Shown piece by piece: positions 25,167 through 34,955 of a stretch of DNA of 64,000 bases. The notes below the pieces were generated by a model. The model did not search any database. It was not told the DNA's origin and saw only the letters and a list, made by a program, of their open reading frames with translations. Source of the DNA: Myxococcales bacterium (GTDB lineage: Bacteria > Myxococcota_A > Polyangia > Polyangiales > Polyangiaceae). Each line of letters begins with the position of its first letter. Positions within the stretch are counted from its first letter, which is position 1. A program made the position numbers and the translations under genes. The DNA lies in the NCBI GenBank assembly GCA_947473045.1, contig CANJCO010000015.1, positions 1-64,000 on the forward strand, in the 5' to 3' direction.

Positions 25167-26528
25167 GTGAAAACAGCCTTGGCGACCCCCAGCGACGACG
25201 ATCTCCTCCGCACGCGCGACGACCTGTCGGCCTTCTTTCACGAGGCCATCCAGCTCGATCCGGCCCGACACCTCGTCGGCCCTGAGCTCGAAAAGTTCGG
25301 AGTCACGGCTGACGGCAAGCCCCTCGGCTACGAAATCGGCGTCGCCCGCGTGCTCGACACGCTGGTCGCGGGTTACGGGTGGGAGCCCGAATACGAAAAG
25401 CCCGGCGGTCCCCGCATCGCGCTCAAGCGCCGCGCGGCCAGTGTCACGCTCGAGCCGGGGGGGCAGCTCGAGCTGTCCGGGGCCGCCGTCGCCGACGTGC
25501 ACGCCATCGCCGACGAGGCCGAAGAGCACATGCGCGAAATCGAGCCTGCCTCGCGCGAGCTCGGGGTGCGTTGGCTCGGCGTAGGGTTTCATCCGTTCGC
25601 CGCGCTCTCCGATTTTTCGTGGGTGCCCAAGGCGCGCTACACTGTCATGCGTCAGTATCTGCAGACGCGCGGCAGTCACGGCCTCGACATGATGCACCGC
25701 ACCTGCACCGTGCAGGGTAACTACGACTTCACGAGCGAGCGCGACGCCATGCGCAAGGTGCGCCTCGGCATGAAGCTCGCGCCGCTGGTCGCGGCCACGT
25801 TCGCCAACAGCCCCTGGCTCGAAGGCAAGGAGCACGGCGGCGTTTCGCTTCGAGCGAAAGTGTGGCTCGACGTCGATCCCGATCGCACCGGCCTCGTCCC
25901 CGCGATCTGGCACGAAAATGCTGGATTCGACGCGTACATCGACTGGGCGCTCGACGCGCCGATGTTTCTCTTCAAGCGAAATTATGAGGTCATCGCCAAC
26001 ACCGGGCAGACCTTCCGAAGCTTCATGCAAAGTGGCTTCGAGGGGCACGCGGCCACGCGCGGCGACTGGGTGCTCCACCTCAATACGCTCTTTCCCGAAG
26101 TGCGGCTCAAGCGCACCATCGAGATCCGCAGCGCCGACTCGCAGGGCAGGGAGCTCGGCAACGCGCTCCCCGCCATGTACGCGGGCCTTTACTACGACGC
26201 GGCGGCGCTCGAGGCCGCCGAGGCGCTCACCGAATCGTGGACGTACGCCGAGGTCGAGGCCCTGCGGCAGGTCGTTTGGCGCGAGGGGCTGCGGGCCGAG
26301 TTCAAAGGACGCAAGCTCGCTTCGCACGCGGAGGCGATCCTCGATATCGCGCGTGGCGGTCTGGCCCGGCGCGCTCGGAAAAACGCGGCGGGTCGCGATG
26401 AGACCATTTACCTCGAGGCGCTGTGCGCCCTCGTCGCCCGCGGACAGACTCCCGCCGACGCGCTGCTCGAAAAGACGCGCGGCGAGGCCGATCTGCGCGC
26501 GGCGATCATTCGCGAAACCGCGATCTGA
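25167..26528 (+). CDS. gshA: glutamate-cysteine ligase (plant/alphaproteobacterial type)
   Basis: 453 residues starting at GTG. It catalyses the first step of glutathione synthesis. The sequence follows the GCS2/plant-type family: GPELEKFGV near the start, the LEPGGQLELSG strand, the MMHRTCTVQGNYDF block, and RTIEIRSAD. A possible promoter, GTGACG/TAGGTT (25101-25106, 25123-25128), gives a leader of about 30 nt. No gshB is in the window. Convergent with the TrpF-like gene, the two overlapping by 23 bp. Confidence 0.92.
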   Translation: MKTALATPSDDDLLRTRDDLSAFFHEAIQLDPARHLVGPELEKFGVTADGKPLGYEIGVARVLDTLVAGYGWEPEYEKPGGPRIALKRRAASVTLEPGGQLELSGAAVADVHAIADEAEEHMREIEPASRELGVRWLGVGFHPFAALSDFSWVPKARYTVMRQYLQTRGSHGLDMMHRTCTVQGNYDFTSERDAMRKVRLGMKLAPLVAATFANSPWLEGKEHGGVSLRAKVWLDVDPDRTGLVPAIWHENAGFDAYIDWALDAPMFLFKRNYEVIANTGQTFRSFMQSGFEGHAATRGDWVLHLNTLFPEVRLKRTIEIRSADSQGRELGNALPAMYAGLYYDAAALEAAEALTESWTYAEVEALRQVVWREGLRAEFKGRKLASHAEAILDIARGGLARRARKNAAGRDETIYLEALCALVARGQTPADALLEKTRGEADLRAAIIRETAI

Positions 26529-27117
26529 CCGCACCCCGCGCGGCTTCGAGCAGCGCCGCGATCTTGTCGGGATCGTGTTCGCGCGGATCGTCGTCGCGGC
26601 AGGCGGCGACGTCGAGGTTCACGCAGTACGGTCCAACCGTCGCGATCGCGGCTGCCAGGTTGCGCTCAGTGAGCCGGCCCGCGAGCGTCAGCTTTTTTCG
26701 CGCGGCGAGCGCGCGCAGCCGCGGCCACACGGACGGGTCGATCACTTCGGTCAGCACGTAGTCGCCAGCGTAGCGCTCGGCCCGCGCCAGATCGTCGGCC
26801 CCGTTGATGCGTAGGGCGGGGTAGGCGTGCGGCAGCAGCGCCTGCAGCGTGTCGGGCAGCACCTCCCCGCCGAGCTGCAGGCAGCCGAGCTCGCCGTCGC
26901 GCCAAAGGGCTCGCAGCGCGTCGACATCGAGACCGCTCGCGACGCCGACGACGAGTGTGCGGCCTCGCACCGCGCGCGAGATGTCACGCGCGCGGGCGAC
27001 GTCGACGTACGCCGGGCTCTCTGCGCCCAAATGAAGCCCGATCGCGCTCACTCCCAGTTTCGCGCACGCAAGCGCGCTGCGCACGCTCGTGACGCCGCAT
27101 ATCTTGACGACAGCCAC
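26506..27117 (-). CDS. TrpF-like protein (phosphoribosylanthranilate isomerase family), divergent
   Basis: 203 residues with the TIM-barrel outline of TrpF: KICGVTS at the start (Cys7, the usual catalytic base), ESPAYVD for SPRYV, LQLGGE for LQLHG, LAGRLT for LAGGLT and VNLDVAACRDDDP for VDVSSGVE. The usual general-acid segment LLD...GGTG is replaced by VLTEVIDPSVW, so the catalytic Asp and one phosphate-binding loop are not evident. No other trp gene is near. It may be a slow or repurposed TrpF, so I give no gene symbol. It lies 12 bp downstream of the receiver gene. Confidence 0.78.
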   Translation of the reverse strand: MAVVKICGVTSVRSALACAKLGVSAIGLHLGAESPAYVDVARARDISRAVRGRTLVVGVASGLDVDALRALWRDGELGCLQLGGEVLPDTLQALLPHAYPALRINGADDLARAERYAGDYVLTEVIDPSVWPRLRALAARKKLTLAGRLTERNLAAAIATVGPYCVNLDVAACRDDDPREHDPDKIAALLEAARGAVRSRFRE

Positions 27118-27129
27118 AGCGACCGCGGA

Positions 27130-27516
27130 TCAGGCGTCGAGCTTGAGCAGCAGCTTGACTTGCGCGATGACCTGCGGCGCTTGAATCGGCTTCGTGATGT
27201 AGGCGTTGGCCCCGAGCGCGAGGGCGCGCTGCCGGTCTTCTTTGGCGCCTTCGGTCGTGATGATGACAATCGGCGTGTCCTGATGCGCGGGATCGCTGCG
27301 GACCCGCTTCACCAACTTCAGGCCGTCCATGATCGGCATATTGATGTCGGTCACGATGATGTCGAACTTCTGCGCCGCCAGCTTTCGCAGTCCGTCGAAG
27401 CCGTCGTCGGCCTCGACAACGCGCAGGTTTTTGATGCGCGCCAGCGCAAACACGAGAAGCTGTCGCATCATCGGCGAGTCTTCGACGACCAAACAGGTTA
27501 GCTCGGCGGCGCTCAT
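27130..27516 (-). CDS. CheY-like response regulator
   Basis: 128 residues, a single receiver domain: VVEDSPMMR (acidic pocket and an activation-type start), phospho-Asp in IIVTDINMP (near residue 56), Thr in IITTEG and Lys in YITKPIQ. The sequence is close to classic chemotaxis CheY/PatA-type proteins. It is separated from the upstream GAF gene by 19 bp on the same strand, and the two are likely cotranscribed and functionally linked. Confidence 0.94.
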   Translation of the reverse strand: MSAAELTCLVVEDSPMMRQLLVFALARIKNLRVVEADDGFDGLRKLAAQKFDIIVTDINMPIMDGLKLVKRVRSDPAHQDTPIVIITTEGAKEDRQRALALGANAYITKPIQAPQVIAQVKLLLKLDA

Positions 27517-27535
27517 CGTGAATGCTCACCTAACT

Positions 27536-28246
27536 TCATATCGTCTCGCGCCGGTCAGCGGAAGCGATTGTCGCGTTGACGTAGGCCAGCAGGTCGGCCG
27601 GCTTCGGAAACGCACCGCCGCCGGCTCCGAAGAGAAACGCGCCGGCGAGCGCACCTGCCGCGCGTGACGACAGCAGCTCAAAGAGCGCTCGGTCGGTCGC
27701 CGTGAACGCGAGCTTCTGCTCGAACACGCACAGCACGGAGATGACGCCCACGACGTTGCCGGCGAGCCTGAGGGGCAACACGGCTGCAGGCTCCAGAGGG
27801 CCCGCGAGGGCGAGCGATCCTTCGCGAATTTCGGCTTCGCCGCGGGCAAACACGCGCAGCAGCGCCTCGGCTCCGGGGCCCGCAGTTGCCGACAAACTCA
27901 GGCTGGGAAAGCGGGTCGGCTCAACGTTGTCGTGAACAACCGGCTGCAGCTCCTGAGCCTGCGGATCGACGAGATAGACGACGAACTGTCGGGCGCCGAC
28001 GAGCTGCTGCAACAGCTCGCGAAGCAAACCAAGCACGCGGGTCAAGTCGAGCGTCGCGTGGAGCTGCTCGCCCGCGACGCATACGTTCGCGAGGGCGGCG
28101 ACTTCGTCTTCGAGCCGATCGGAGCGCTCGGTCAGCGAACGGTTTTCACGCTCCAACACGGCTACGCGCTCGCGCAGTGCGGCCAGCGGCTCGCCGGCGC
28201 CTTGGGGCGAACGCGAATCAGGCGGCGGATGGGGGGGATGCGACAT
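27536..28246 (-). CDS. coiled-coil GAF-domain protein
   Basis: 236 residues. A Pro-rich N-terminus is followed by a short coiled coil (about 20-55, ERVAVLERENRSLTE) and a GAF-like domain (about 60-215) with strands such as QFVVYLVD and NVVGVISVLC. No kinase, cyclase or helix-turn-helix is attached, so it may pass a signal by contact, perhaps to the CheY-like protein made from the next gene. The ligand is unknown. The gene lies between that receiver and fni. Confidence 0.8.
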   Translation of the reverse strand: MSHPPHPPPDSRSPQGAGEPLAALRERVAVLERENRSLTERSDRLEDEVAALANVCVAGEQLHATLDLTRVLGLLRELLQQLVGARQFVVYLVDPQAQELQPVVHDNVEPTRFPSLSLSATAGPGAEALLRVFARGEAEIREGSLALAGPLEPAAVLPLRLAGNVVGVISVLCVFEQKLAFTATDRALFELLSSRAAGALAGAFLFGAGGGAFPKPADLLAYVNATIASADRRETI

Positions 28247-28306
28247 GGAGGCGCCGGAGCTTCGTGCAAAAATAGCACAACGGCGGGCGCCCGCGCCATT
28301 TCCCGC

Positions 28307-29371
28307 TCAGCCCCCGAGCTGCGCCATCCAGGTCGACAGCTCTCCGGTGATGATTCGGGGCGCGCGACGAAGCGCCGTGAGGTCGCGACTGCCCGTAAGC
28401 AGCATCACCGCGCGCAGCTCGTTTTCGAGGCCGTCAAAGAAGGCCATCGCGCCGGCGCGGCCTCCCTCATGAAGCGCCTTCAGCGCCGGTCTCGCGATCC
28501 CTGCGGCGCGGGCGCCGAGGGCGATCGCTCGCGCGACATCTACGCCGCTGCCGATTCCGCCCGTCGCGATCACGTGAAGGCCGAGGGGCGCAAGCAGCGC
28601 TACGCTCGCGGCCGTGGGAACGCCCCAGTCCCAGAGCGCCTCGCCGAGGGCACGCTGCGCGCGATCGCCCTGCTCTTCGGCGCGCTTCGTTTCCACGCCC
28701 ACCCACGACGTTCCGCCTGCGCCCGACACGTCCACCCATCGTACGCCCGCATCGCGCACTCGGCGACCGACAGAGGGCGCCAACCCGCAGCCGGTCTCCT
28801 TGACCACGACCGGCACAGTCAGCGTTTGCGCGAGGCGCGCGATCGTCTCGAGGCCGCGGGAAAAGTCGCGGTCGCCTCCAGGCTGTACGAGCTCCATGGC
28901 GGGGTTGAGGTGAATGCAAAGCGCGTCGGCGCCGACCTCGTCGACGAGCGCCTGCACGTCGCTCGTGGTCATCTCGCGCGCCTGCACCACCCCGACGTTG
29001 CCGAGCACCGCGGTCGTCGGCGCTACCTCCCGCACGAGGTACGACGGTGTCGAGCCCGGGCGCACGTGCATCGCGCGCTGGCTGCCGAGTCCGAAGCCGT
29101 AGCCGCGCTCCTCGGCGACCGCTGCGAGCTCGCGGTTGATGCGACCGGCCTCGTCGTTGCCCCCGGTCATAGCGGCGATGATGAGCGGCGCGCGCAGGCG
29201 CTTGCCAAAGAGCTCACACGACAGGTCGAGGTCGCCGGTCGCGAAGTCGGGCAGCGCGTCGTGCACGAGGCGCACGCCTTCGAGCAGCGTGGTTTGTGCG
29301 CGAAAACCGACGTCGCCGGTGGCGCACAGCGCGATGTGATCGGTCTTTCGCTGCGAAATGGATCCGCTCAT
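28307..29371 (-). CDS. fni: type 2 isopentenyl-diphosphate delta-isomerase
   Basis: 354 residues. This FMN/NADPH-dependent enzyme interconverts IPP and DMAPP. The family signature is visible: RKTDHI near the N-terminus, AMTGG, GLGSQR, LCIHLNP, VVVKETGCG, the flavin-binding VSGAGGTSW and ATGGIGSG. It is divergent from the mevalonate cluster across 288 bp and completes the IPP/DMAPP branch, supplying the DMAPP needed by the adjacent prenyl synthase. Confidence 0.96.
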   Translation of the reverse strand: MSGSISQRKTDHIALCATGDVGFRAQTTLLEGVRLVHDALPDFATGDLDLSCELFGKRLRAPLIIAAMTGGNDEAGRINRELAAVAEERGYGFGLGSQRAMHVRPGSTPSYLVREVAPTTAVLGNVGVVQAREMTTSDVQALVDEVGADALCIHLNPAMELVQPGGDRDFSRGLETIARLAQTLTVPVVVKETGCGLAPSVGRRVRDAGVRWVDVSGAGGTSWVGVETKRAEEQGDRAQRALGEALWDWGVPTAASVALLAPLGLHVIATGGIGSGVDVARAIALGARAAGIARPALKALHEGGRAGAMAFFDGLENELRAVMLLTGSRDLTALRRAPRIITGELSTWMAQLGG

Positions 29372-29501
29372 GAGTGCTCCCAGTATGTTCCCCGGCCATC
29401 AGATGCTGTCAGATTCGGTTTGGATGGCCGCGGCCCGCCAGCGGTTTCAAAAATATTTGAAAGACAGCGAAAACACTCAGCTAATAGCCAAAGCCGCCGG
29501 T

Positions 29502-29529
29502 TGACAAACAACAGGTGTGACCCTAGCCT
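29502..29529 (+). promoter_or_regulatory. candidate promoter of the mevalonate/prenyl synthase operon
   Basis: A perfect TTGACA (29502-29507), a 16-bp spacer and TAGCCT (29524-29529) lie in the 288-bp divergent region between fni and the polyprenyl synthase gene. The local sequence is AT-richer than elsewhere in the window. The transcript would have a leader of about 125 nt before the ATG at 29660, long enough for regulation. No clear operator or riboswitch was recognised in the leader. Confidence 0.5.
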
Positions 29530-29659
29530 CCCAAGTAGGTATGCGTCCACGCTCGCGCGATCCTGCCATATGCCGGTCGTCCTCGAACGTTTCTCTTCCG
29601 TCAGCAGCCCGATACAGGGCTTACGCCGCGGGCCTCCTGGAAGCCAGTCCCCACCTGCC

Positions 29660-30751
29660 ATGAACCCCGACCCCAACGCCTCGACCCTCAGCCGCGACCG
29701 GCGAGTCATCCCCAACGATGCCTTCGTCGAGTACTCAAACCGCGTGCGCGTCGCGCTCGAGCGTGAGCTGTCGAGCTGGCTGACCGAGCGGCAGACGGTA
29801 GCCGCTTCGTTGCATCCCGAAGTGGGCGCCGTCGTCGAGGCGCTCCGGGGGCTGTCGACGCGTGGCGGAAAGCGTTTTCGCGCCGTGCTCGTGGCCGTCG
29901 CGTACGAGGCTTGCGGAGGGCAGGGAGGCGCCGCGCGCACGTTGTGGGCGGGCGTCTCGATGGAGGTGCTGCAAGCCTATTTGCTTATCCACGATGACTG
30001 GATGGACGGTGACGAAGTGCGCAGGGGCGGACCGAGCGTTCACGCTGCGCTGCGCGCACGGTTTGGCGATGTTGCCGGCGGCGATGCCGCGGCGATTCTG
30101 GCGGGCGATTTCGGATCGGCGCTCGCGCTCGAGGCACTGACGCGCGTCGACGCTCCGGCGGCGTGTCTGGTCGAAGCCATGCGCGAGTTCGCGCGCATGC
30201 AGTGCGACGTCGTACTCGGGCAGCTCCTCGACATTCGCGGGGTGGTGTCTACCGCCCGCGAAATGGAGCAGATGCACGCGCTCAAGACGGCGAGCTATAC
30301 GGCGAGGGGGCCGCTGCTAATGGGGGCCGCGCTCGCGGGCGCGACGGCCGATCAGCGCGCAGCGCTCGAGGCGTACGCCGCTCCGGTGGGCGTTGCGTTT
30401 CAGCTTCGCGACGATCTCCTCGGCGTGTTCGGCAACCCCGAAAAGACGGGAAAACCCCTCGGTGGCGACCTCACGCAAGGCAAGCGCAGCGCAGTCGTGA
30501 TCGAGGCCGAGCAAGACGCGTCGATCCAACACGAACTGTCGGGTGTCATCGGCAATGCCGGGGCCTCCGACGCCGCCATCGCGGGCGCGCTTGAAGCCTT
30601 GCGCGGCTCGGGCGTGAAGCAGCGCGTCGAAGCGAGACTCGAGGTGCTGCTGGCAGAGGCCACCGACGCCGCGTCGCGCGGACCGTTCACCGACCTCGGC
30701 AGGAGCCTTCTCGTCGGCGCGGTCGACGCGCTGGGCGTGCGCGAGGACTAA
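29660..30751 (+). CDS. polyprenyl (farnesyl/geranylgeranyl) diphosphate synthase
   Basis: 363 residues. The first Asp-rich motif is in LIHDDWMDGD (near residue 112) and the second is LRDDLLG, with GGKRFR in the N-terminal third, as in all-trans short-chain prenyl synthases. Two small residues lie before the first motif (EVLQAYLLIHDD; Ala and Leu rather than paired bulky aromatics), which is compatible with C15-C20 products. Chain length cannot be fixed by eye. It is the first gene of the forward mevalonate operon, 3 bp before mevalonate kinase. Confidence 0.93.
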   Translation: MNPDPNASTLSRDRRVIPNDAFVEYSNRVRVALERELSSWLTERQTVAASLHPEVGAVVEALRGLSTRGGKRFRAVLVAVAYEACGGQGGAARTLWAGVSMEVLQAYLLIHDDWMDGDEVRRGGPSVHAALRARFGDVAGGDAAAILAGDFGSALALEALTRVDAPAACLVEAMREFARMQCDVVLGQLLDIRGVVSTAREMEQMHALKTASYTARGPLLMGAALAGATADQRAALEAYAAPVGVAFQLRDDLLGVFGNPEKTGKPLGGDLTQGKRSAVVIEAEQDASIQHELSGVIGNAGASDAAIAGALEALRGSGVKQRVEARLEVLLAEATDAASRGPFTDLGRSLLVGAVDALGVRED

Positions 30752-30754
30752 GCC

Positions 30755-31717
30755 ATGATCGAACGAACCGGACGCGCTTGCGGAAAGGTGATTCTGCTCG
30801 GAGAGCATGCAGTCGTGTACGGCATTCCGGCGATCGCGGTAGGCATCGACCGCGGTGCATCGGCCGTGGCGCGAGCGTCGCTTGAAGGCCGCAGCCGGCT
30901 CGATGTGCGCGCATGGAACGTCAGCGTTCACGCGGGCGATCCCGAGCGCGATCTGGCGCGGGCGTTCGCGGCGGTGCTCGAAGCTTCGGGCGCTGCCGGT
31001 CAGGGGCCGATCGTCGTCGATGCGAGCGCCGACCTGCCTCCGGGCGCGGGGCTCGGCTGCTCGGCCGCCCTCGGCGTCGCGGTCGCGCGCGCGGTCGACC
31101 CCGACGCCGGTGCGCCGCAGGTGCTCGAGCGCGCGATGGCTTGGGAGCGGGTGTTTCACGGCAACCCCTCCGGTGTCGATGCAGCGGTCGCTGCGATGGG
31201 CGGGCCAGTGCTTTTTACGAAAAACGTAGGCGTAGAAGCGCTCGGCACGCGCGGCACGATCTCGCTTGCGATCGGCCACTCGGGAAGCGCCTCGAGCACG
31301 CGCTCGATGGTCGAGTCGGTGGCGCGCCAACTCGAACGCCGCCCGGAGGTCGTCAATCGCACGTTCGAGGCCATCCGCGCGCTCGTGGCGAACGCGCGCC
31401 TCGCCCTCGAGGCTCACGATCTCACGTCGCTCGGCAAGCTGATGGACATGAACCAGATGCTCCTGTCGGGTCTGATGCTCTCGACTCCCGAGATCGAGCA
31501 GCTTTGCCGGGTTGCGCGTGAGGCCGGCGGGCTCGGGGCTAAACTTACCGGCGCGGGAGGCGGGGGCTGCGTTGTGGCGCTCGCCTCGGGGCAGGCGCAC
31601 GCAGAGCGTATCGTCGACGGGTGGAAGGCGGCAAACTTCGAAGGTTTCGTGACCCGCGTGGGAACTCCCGACCGCGCGGCGAGTGTCTTCGCCGATCGCA
31701 GCCTGGTGACCCCGTGA
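30755..31717 (+). CDS. mvk: mevalonate kinase
   Basis: 320 residues of the GHMP kinase fold. It phosphorylates mevalonate. Motifs: GKVILLGEHAVVYG at the start, the phosphate loop LPPGAGLGCSAAL (about 91-103), the GNPSGVDAA block with the catalytic Asp, and the C-terminal LTGAGGGGCV. The gene sits 3 bp after the prenyl synthase and overlaps the decarboxylase gene by 4 nt (GTGA), so expression is likely coordinated. Confidence 0.95.
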   Translation: MIERTGRACGKVILLGEHAVVYGIPAIAVGIDRGASAVARASLEGRSRLDVRAWNVSVHAGDPERDLARAFAAVLEASGAAGQGPIVVDASADLPPGAGLGCSAALGVAVARAVDPDAGAPQVLERAMAWERVFHGNPSGVDAAVAAMGGPVLFTKNVGVEALGTRGTISLAIGHSGSASSTRSMVESVARQLERRPEVVNRTFEAIRALVANARLALEAHDLTSLGKLMDMNQMLLSGLMLSTPEIEQLCRVAREAGGLGAKLTGAGGGGCVVALASGQAHAERIVDGWKAANFEGFVTRVGTPDRAASVFADRSLVTP

Positions 31718-32700
31718 CGCGCCGATCGGTCGCGCAGACGCACGCCAACATTGCGCTCGCAAAGTACTGGGGCAAGCGTGATGTCGCCGCGAACGTTCCT
31801 GCTGTTCCGAGCCTGTCGGTCACGCTCGAAGGCATGCGAACCATCACCTCGATCGAGCTCGCGCCGGACCTCACGGCCGACACGTTCGAGCTCAACGGCG
31901 AGCCTGCTCCGGCGCTTGCGCTGGAGCGCACCGTCACGCTCCTCGATCGCGTTCGCGCCGCTGCCGGTTCGGCAGACAAAGCCCGCGTGGTGTCGCATAA
32001 TGATTTTCCCACTTCGAGCGGGCTCGCGTCGAGCGCCTCCGGCTTCGCGGCGCTCGCGGTCGCCGCTGCCCATGTCTATGCGCTCGACTGGTCGCTTGAG
32101 CGCGTGAGCGACCTCGCGCGTCGAAGCTCGGCGAGCGCGGCGCGCAGCGTTTTCGGCGGTTTTGTAGAGCTGGGATGCGATCTGCCCGCGTCCGGCGTGC
32201 TCGGCGCCTCGGTGGTGGCGCCTGCCGATCACCTCGACGTACGCGTGCTCGTGTGCGTTACGAGCGAGGGCGCGAAGGCCGTTGCGTCGACCGATGGCAT
32301 GCGACGAACGGCGGAGCGGAGCCCCTACTACGCGGCGTGGGTGGAGCGCGCGCCGGTGATGTTTTCGAGCCTGAAGGCTGCGTTGCTCGCCCGCGATCTG
32401 GAGCAAGTGGGCGAGCTCACCGAAGCCAGCGCTCTCGCGATGCATGCTTCCGCCATGGCGGCCGCGGTCGTGTACGTCACCGGCGCGACCCTGCAGGCGC
32501 TCGCGCAGGTGCGTGAGCTTCGCGCGCGGGGTTATGCCGCGTGGGCGACGATGGACGCCGGCCCTCACGTCAAGGTGCTGGTATCGGCCGCAGACGCCGC
32601 TGCCGTACGTGCGGCCATGGTCGAAGTGCCGGGCGTGCTGCGCGTGCTCGAAGCAAGACCGGGCCACGGCGCTACAGTGGTGGCCGACGACGCATCATGA
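31714..32700 (+). CDS. mvaD: diphosphomevalonate decarboxylase
   Basis: 328 residues, GTG start overlapping the mvk stop. It makes IPP from mevalonate diphosphate. Diagnostic segments are THANIALAKYWGKRD near the start, NDFPTSSGLASSASGFAAL (the phosphate loop), SSASAARSVFGGF and TMDAGPHVK (catalytic Asp). The gene overlaps phosphomevalonate kinase by 4 nt (ATGA). Confidence 0.95.
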   Translation: MTRRSVAQTHANIALAKYWGKRDVAANVPAVPSLSVTLEGMRTITSIELAPDLTADTFELNGEPAPALALERTVTLLDRVRAAAGSADKARVVSHNDFPTSSGLASSASGFAALAVAAAHVYALDWSLERVSDLARRSSASAARSVFGGFVELGCDLPASGVLGASVVAPADHLDVRVLVCVTSEGAKAVASTDGMRRTAERSPYYAAWVERAPVMFSSLKAALLARDLEQVGELTEASALAMHASAMAAAVVYVTGATLQALAQVRELRARGYAAWATMDAGPHVKVLVSAADAAAVRAAMVEVPGVLRVLEARPGHGATVVADDAS

Positions 32701-33581
32701 GAGTCCGCGCCCCCGGAAAGCTGCTCCTTAGCGGCGCGTATGCCGTGCTCGAGGGGGCCCCTGCGCTCGTGCTCGCGGTCGATCGGTATGCCGTTGCAGA
32801 TTGCATGCAATTCGACAGCGCTCCCGCGCCCGAGGTCGCCGCGGCCATCGTTCCTTCTCCCCGCGTCGACGTCTCTGCAATGCGCGAAGGCGACGAAAAA
32901 CTCGGGCTCGGATCGAGCGCAGCCGCGGTCGTCGCGGCGCTTGGAACGAGCTGCGCGTTGCGAGGCGAAGCTCTGGGAGACCGCGATGTTCGCGCGCGGC
33001 TCGCGCACGCGGCCTGGAGCGCGCACGCGCAGGTGCAGAGCGGTGGCAGCGGCGTCGACGTGGCCGCGAGCGTCTACGGCGGCGCGCTTTCTTTCTCGAT
33101 GGGGCAGCTCCCCGCGTCGGTCTCGTTGCCGGTCACCGTTCGCTGGACTGCCTTTTTTTCAGGTGCGGGCGCGCGAACCAGCTCGCTGCGTGCCACGGTG
33201 AACGCCCTGCGCCTTCGCAGCGCCGACGCGTTCGGCGCGTGCATCAACGCCCTCGGCGACGCCTCGCACGACGCGACCTTGGCGATTTCCGCGGGCGACG
33301 TGCAGGGTCTGATCGCGGCACTTCAACGAACGCGGCGCGGTCTCGAGCAGCTCGGTCGCGCCAGCGGCGCTCCCATCGTATCCGGCCAGGTGAGCGCTCT
33401 CGCCGATCTCGCCGAAGCGGAAGGCTCGGCATTTTTCCCGTCCGGCGCGGGCGGAGGCGACTGCTGCCTCTTCGTCGGTACGACGGAGCCGTCAGAGGCG
33501 TTTGTCGATCACGCGTCGCGCGCCTCACAACGCCGAATTGCACTGTCGCTCGACACCGTCGGTGTCTGCCTCGCCGCTTAG
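32697..33581 (+). CDS. phosphomevalonate kinase (GHMP type)
   Basis: 294 residues, start ATG overlapping the mvaD stop. N-terminal APGKLLLSGAYAVLEG is typical of GHMP phosphomevalonate kinases. The phosphate loop is LGLGSSAAAVVAAL (about 64-77), then SGGSGVDVAASVYGG and the C-terminal PSGAGGGDCC. It converts mevalonate 5-phosphate to the diphosphate. It is shorter than the eukaryotic enzyme, as in other bacteria. It completes the kinase-kinase-decarboxylase series. Confidence 0.92.
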   Translation: MRVRAPGKLLLSGAYAVLEGAPALVLAVDRYAVADCMQFDSAPAPEVAAAIVPSPRVDVSAMREGDEKLGLGSSAAAVVAALGTSCALRGEALGDRDVRARLAHAAWSAHAQVQSGGSGVDVAASVYGGALSFSMGQLPASVSLPVTVRWTAFFSGAGARTSSLRATVNALRLRSADAFGACINALGDASHDATLAISAGDVQGLIAALQRTRRGLEQLGRASGAPIVSGQVSALADLAEAEGSAFFPSGAGGGDCCLFVGTTEPSEAFVDHASRASQRRIALSLDTVGVCLAA

Positions 33582-33600
33582 TCTCAGGAGTTTTTTCGTC

Positions 33601-34899
<1,299 letters not shown>

Positions 34900-34955
34900 C
34901 TGCGGCCGTCCGACACGAAGGTGACGGCTCGCGCGTAGTCACCTATTCTCCGCCC

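Noticed and set aside
27932-29659. Forward frame upstream of and in frame with the prenyl synthase
   Set aside because: It lies antisense to fni and to the GAF gene and has no motif; the prenyl synthase starts at 29660.
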